This document shows positions 60,939-64,000 of a DNA stretch of 64,000 nucleotides, one piece after another (the first letter of the stretch is position 1; every line of letters starts with the position of its first letter). The position numbers were made by a program, and so were the translations under genes. The stretch comes from Streptomyces sp. AP-93. Lineage in GTDB: Bacteria; Actinomycetota; Actinomycetes; Streptomycetales; Streptomycetaceae. The notes under the pieces are model-generated. The model was not told the origin of the DNA and did no database searches. It was given only the letters and a program-made list of their open reading frames with translations. The stretch lies in contig NZ_JALGBX010000002.1 in NCBI RefSeq assembly GCF_022808175.1, positions 1 to 64,000 of the forward strand, written 5' to 3'.

Positions 60939-61519
60939 GCGACGCACTGTCCGTGCCCGTCGTGCACCTGCTGAAAGCGGGTGTGCTGTACCAGAGTGAT
61001 GCGCCGGCGGTCTGGGAGCAGATCACCGCGCATCAAACAGCGATCGGCGACTACCTCCGGGTGATCGGCCTAGACCTCGTGGTCGACCTCGCGGAGGGCT
61101 ACGCCTACACCCGGCAGCTCGACCCGGAGGCACGCGACGACGGTGTCACGATGCCTCGGCTGGTGACCCGTCACCGGCTCTCCTTCGCTGTCAGCCTGAT
61201 GCTGGTCCTCCTCCGCGGGCGTCTCGCGGAGAGCGACGCCACCTCGGGCGACACCCGCCTGCTGCTGTCCCGCGACGACCTCGTCGAATTGGTCCGCGGC
61301 TTCCTGCCGCCGCGCAGCAACGAGGCACAGCTGGTCGATCAGATCGACAGCCACATCAAGAAGCTGTGCGACCTGAAAGCACTGCGCCAGACCAAGCAGC
61401 CCGGCATGTACGAGGTCCGGCGGCACATCAAGGCCCTCGTCGACGCCCAGGTCCTCAGCGATTTCAACGACCTGCTTTCCACCTACCGCGACACCATCAC
61501 GCCGGAGGGCGACGCATGA
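60935..61519 (+). CDS. jetB: Wadjet protein JetB (DUF4194, MukE-like)
   Basis: A 194-residue protein of the DUF4194 family (winged-helix pair): VVHLLKAGVLYQSDAPAVWE, LVTRHRLSFAVSLMLVLLRG and EVRRHIKALVDAQVLSDFND. It is the MukE-like subunit of the Wadjet complex. It overlaps jetA and jetC by 4 bases on both sides, so the three are co-translated. Confidence 0.92.
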   Translation: MSDALSVPVVHLLKAGVLYQSDAPAVWEQITAHQTAIGDYLRVIGLDLVVDLAEGYAYTRQLDPEARDDGVTMPRLVTRHRLSFAVSLMLVLLRGRLAESDATSGDTRLLLSRDDLVELVRGFLPPRSNEAQLVDQIDSHIKKLCDLKALRQTKQPGMYEVRRHIKALVDAQVLSDFNDLLSTYRDTITPEGDA

Positions 61520-64000
61520 GCATCACCACCCCGGCAGCGTCCCTCATCCCCCGGCAGCAGGGGCCCGCCGATGGCGCTCTCGGTGTCGGCCCGGGCTTCC
61601 GGCTGGCCAGTCTGGAGGTACTCAACTGGGGCACGTTCCACCGGACCATCTGGGGCTTCGGGATCGACGGCCGCAGCGCGCTGCTGACAGGTGGAGTCGG
61701 TTCCGGCAAGTCCACGTTGGTGGACGCGATGACCACCCTGCTGCTGCCGGCCAACAAGATCGCCTACAACAAGGCCGCCGGCGCCGACGCGAAGGAGCGG
61801 AACCTGCGCTCGTACGTGCTCGGCCACTACAAGACCGAGCGGGTCGAGGCGACGAACAGCACCCGCCCCATCCCTCTTCGCGGCTCCTCCTCCCACAGCG
61901 TGATCCTCGGCGTGTTCACCAACTACACCCTCGGACTCCACGTCACCCTCGCCCAGGTGTTCTGGGTTCCCGACGCCAACACGGGGCAGCCGGACCGGTT
62001 CTACGTCACCGCCGATACCTCGATGTCCATCGGCGCGGACTTCACCGACTTCGGGAGCGACATCAACGACCTGCGCCAGCGTCTGCGGCGCAACGGCGCG
62101 ACGATCCACAACAGCTACCCGCCCTACGCGAAGACCCTGCGCCGCAGCCTCGGCATCCCCAGCGACCAGGCGCTGGACCTGTTCCATCAGACGGTGTCGA
62201 TGAAGGCCGTGGGGAGCCTGGACGAGTTCGTCCGCGAGCGGATGCTCGAACCGTTCGACGCCAAGACCGAGGTCGACAAGATCGTCGCGCACTTCAACGC
62301 GCTGACCGCCAGCCACAACGAGGTCGTGCGTGCGAAAGCGATGATCGACGTTCTCGGGCCGATCGTGCAGGCCTGCAACAGGTGCGACGAGATCCAACGT
62401 GACATTGACGCGCTCAAGCAGCGCCGCGACGTCCTCCCTGTCTTCTTCGCCCAGCATCGGCGTGACACCCTGGGGAAACGCGACGCCGAACTGGTCGGCC
62501 GCATCGAGGAGCTCGCCACACAGCAGGACCGGCGCGAGACGGACCTTGAGCGGCTCCGTCAGAGTGCCGACACCCTTCAACGCCAGATCGACGGAGCCGG
62601 CGGGGAGAAGCTCGTCCGACTGGACGCCAGGATCGGGGAACTATGTGGCGAGCGTGACCGGCGCCGCGGCCGAGCCGGCGAATACACGGGCTGGCTCGGT
62701 ACGGCCGGCCTGGAGCCGGTCGGCGACGCGGTGTCGTTCCGTGAACGCTCCGGCCAGGTCGCCGAGGCTCGTGCGCATGCCACGCGGCTGGAACAGCAGG
62801 AACGCGAAGAACTCGACGCCTTGGCTGTGGATCGCCACCACAACAACAAGGAGACGGGTGAAATCCGGCAGGAGATCGCCAGCCTGCAGAGCCAGCGCTC
62901 CAGCATCCCCGCCAAGCTCCTTCAACTGCGGCAGAACCTCTCGGCCGCCGCAGGCGTCACCGTCGAGGAGCTCCCCTTCGCGGGAGAACTGATCCAGGTC
63001 CGCGACGACGAAGCCGTCTGGGCCGGAGCAGCCGAACGTGTCCTGCGCGGCTTCGCACTGTCCCTCCTCGTCCCCGAAGCCCAGTACACCCGGGTCTCGG
63101 AGTGGGTGAACGGACGGCACCTCGGACTGCGCCTGGTGTACTACAAGGTGCCCGCCCAGGTACCGGCCGCAGAGCTGCCGCAGGACCGGGACCTGCTGAC
63201 CGGCAAACTCGAACTCCGGCACGACAGCTGGGCGCGCTGCTGGCTCGCCACACAGCTGAACACACGCGCTGACTACGTGTGCGCGGCCGACCTGGACGCC
63301 TTCACCCGCTCCGCCCGGCCCGCGGTGACGCGGCAGGGCCTGATCAAGGGTGGTGGCGGCCGGCACGAGAAGAACGACGCCTCCCGCATCGACGACCGGA
63401 GCTCCTGGGTCCTCGGCTGGTCCAACCAGGCGAAGCTGGACGCGCTCCTCGCCAAGGCCGCCCAACTCACCAAGAAGAGCGCAGCCATCACCGCGCGGAC
63501 CAGCGAGGTCGCGCAGCGGCAGAAGGAACGAGCCGGGGTGGGTGAGGCCTTGACGCTCCTCGGAAGCATCTCCTCCTACAACGATATCGACTGGCACACG
63601 TCGGTTGCCGAGCTCGAACAAGTGGAGCATCAGAAGAGGGACCTCGTGGCCGAGGTCGGCCTCGACAAGCTCACTGCGGAACTCCTTCGGACGGACACCG
63701 AGATCGAGCTCGGTCGAGCCGCCGTTCGCGCCGGCGGGGAGAAGCTCGGCGGCATCCGGAACGAGCGCAGCAAGGTGACGGCCCAGCTTTCGGCGACCTC
63801 CGCGATTCTCGAACAGTCCGACCTCACCGCCCTGGCAGGGCACTCGGGCGCGCTGACGGCCTTCCTGCCCCCTTCAGCTCCGGAGGGGCGGTACCTGGAA
63901 CTGCTGCAGACGGCGGAGACCCAGTCGTTCGCGAAGATCAGCCGCACCGTCGAGAGCCAGCAGCGGGCCCTCCAGAATGCCGCCAGCGACGCCACGGCGA
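61516..64000 (+). CDS. jetC: Wadjet protein JetC (MukB-like SMC ATPase), partial
   Basis: The ATG at 61516 opens a frame still open at the window edge (828 codons). The Walker A GGVGSGKST (about residues 58-66) is followed by LRSYVLGHYKTE; long coiled coils begin near residue 290 and a hinge-like segment lies near 470-620. It is the DNA-extruding SMC subunit of Wadjet. The C-terminal ATPase half and the expected jetD nuclease lie beyond the window. Confidence 0.92.
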   Translation, partial: MSITTPAASLIPRQQGPADGALGVGPGFRLASLEVLNWGTFHRTIWGFGIDGRSALLTGGVGSGKSTLVDAMTTLLLPANKIAYNKAAGADAKERNLRSYVLGHYKTERVEATNSTRPIPLRGSSSHSVILGVFTNYTLGLHVTLAQVFWVPDANTGQPDRFYVTADTSMSIGADFTDFGSDINDLRQRLRRNGATIHNSYPPYAKTLRRSLGIPSDQALDLFHQTVSMKAVGSLDEFVRERMLEPFDAKTEVDKIVAHFNALTASHNEVVRAKAMIDVLGPIVQACNRCDEIQRDIDALKQRRDVLPVFFAQHRRDTLGKRDAELVGRIEELATQQDRRETDLERLRQSADTLQRQIDGAGGEKLVRLDARIGELCGERDRRRGRAGEYTGWLGTAGLEPVGDAVSFRERSGQVAEARAHATRLEQQEREELDALAVDRHHNNKETGEIRQEIASLQSQRSSIPAKLLQLRQNLSAAAGVTVEELPFAGELIQVRDDEAVWAGAAERVLRGFALSLLVPEAQYTRVSEWVNGRHLGLRLVYYKVPAQVPAAELPQDRDLLTGKLELRHDSWARCWLATQLNTRADYVCAADLDAFTRSARPAVTRQGLIKGGGGRHEKNDASRIDDRSSWVLGWSNQAKLDALLAKAAQLTKKSAAITARTSEVAQRQKERAGVGEALTLLGSISSYNDIDWHTSVAELEQVEHQKRDLVAEVGLDKLTAELLRTDTEIELGRAAVRAGGEKLGGIRNERSKVTAQLSATSAILEQSDLTALAGHSGALTAFLPPSAPEGRYLELLQTAETQSFAKISRTVESQQRALQNAASDATA

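Overview
The window is actinobacterial chromosome, almost certainly Streptomyces. It is very GC-rich with GC-loaded third codon positions, it uses many GTG starts and 4-base start/stop overlaps, and it carries a WblA-type WhiB regulator and a Crp of the Streptomyces type. As far as I can recall, the gene order from the pilus operon to the class A penicillin-binding protein matches the SCO3550s-SCO3580s of S. coelicolor.

Core region, about 0.3-34.6 kb. A complete Tad/Flp pilus operon (septum-site/CpaE-like ATPase, TadA, TadB, TadC, DUF4244 pilin, TadE, TadG-like) runs leftward and is flanked at the left edge by the start of an IS982-like transposase. Rightward of it come a HAD hydrolase, a degenerate Fic-like protein, a P-loop ATPase, a deacetylase-like lipoprotein, a SulP-carbonic anhydrase fusion, acetyl-CoA synthetase, NhaA, a holin-like membrane protein, an epoxide-hydrolase-like enzyme, a MarP-type protease, a CoA-type Nudix hydrolase and endonuclease III. 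Then follow Crp, a nucleotidyltransferase, a metallo-beta-lactamase-fold hydrolase, another Nudix enzyme, RidA, a DUF4177 protein, two ArsA/GET3-like ATPases, WblA, a bifunctional penicillin-binding protein, a YqeY protein, a metallophosphoesterase, a Pr6Pr membrane protein and tRNA-Pro(CGG). Strong stem-loops close most units, and three copies of a dispersed stem-loop repeat lie between genes.

Accessory region, 34.7 kb to the right edge. After the tRNA the familiar order stops. First come a secreted Cys-rich protein, two unknown proteins and an Mrr-type restriction endonuclease. Next is an integrated, mobilizable element (39.9-49.0 kb): tyrosine integrase with a LacI-type helix-turn-helix inside its catalytic domain, excisionase-like protein, XRE repressor, a replication-initiator-like gene with internal iteron-like repeats, a spread-type membrane protein, MobC and a relaxase. 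A palindrome of the form ATCCCCGGT-spacer-ACCGGGGAT recurs before the repressor gene and before the last gene, suggesting one repressor regulon.

Then follows an unusual metabolic set: a second seryl-tRNA synthetase, an NAD-dependent epimerase-like protein, and a tight operon of ATP-grasp ligase, nucleotidyltransferase, a cysteinyl-tRNA synthetase with Asp at a zinc-ligand position, and a 2-oxoglutarate/Fe(II) oxygenase, with an XRE-TPR regulator and a HAD protein upstream. This looks like an uncharacterised pathway using aminoacyl-tRNA or aminoacyl-adenylate chemistry; that reading is inference. The window ends in a Wadjet anti-plasmid defence operon (jetA, jetB, start of jetC), preceded by a broken creatininase-family gene.
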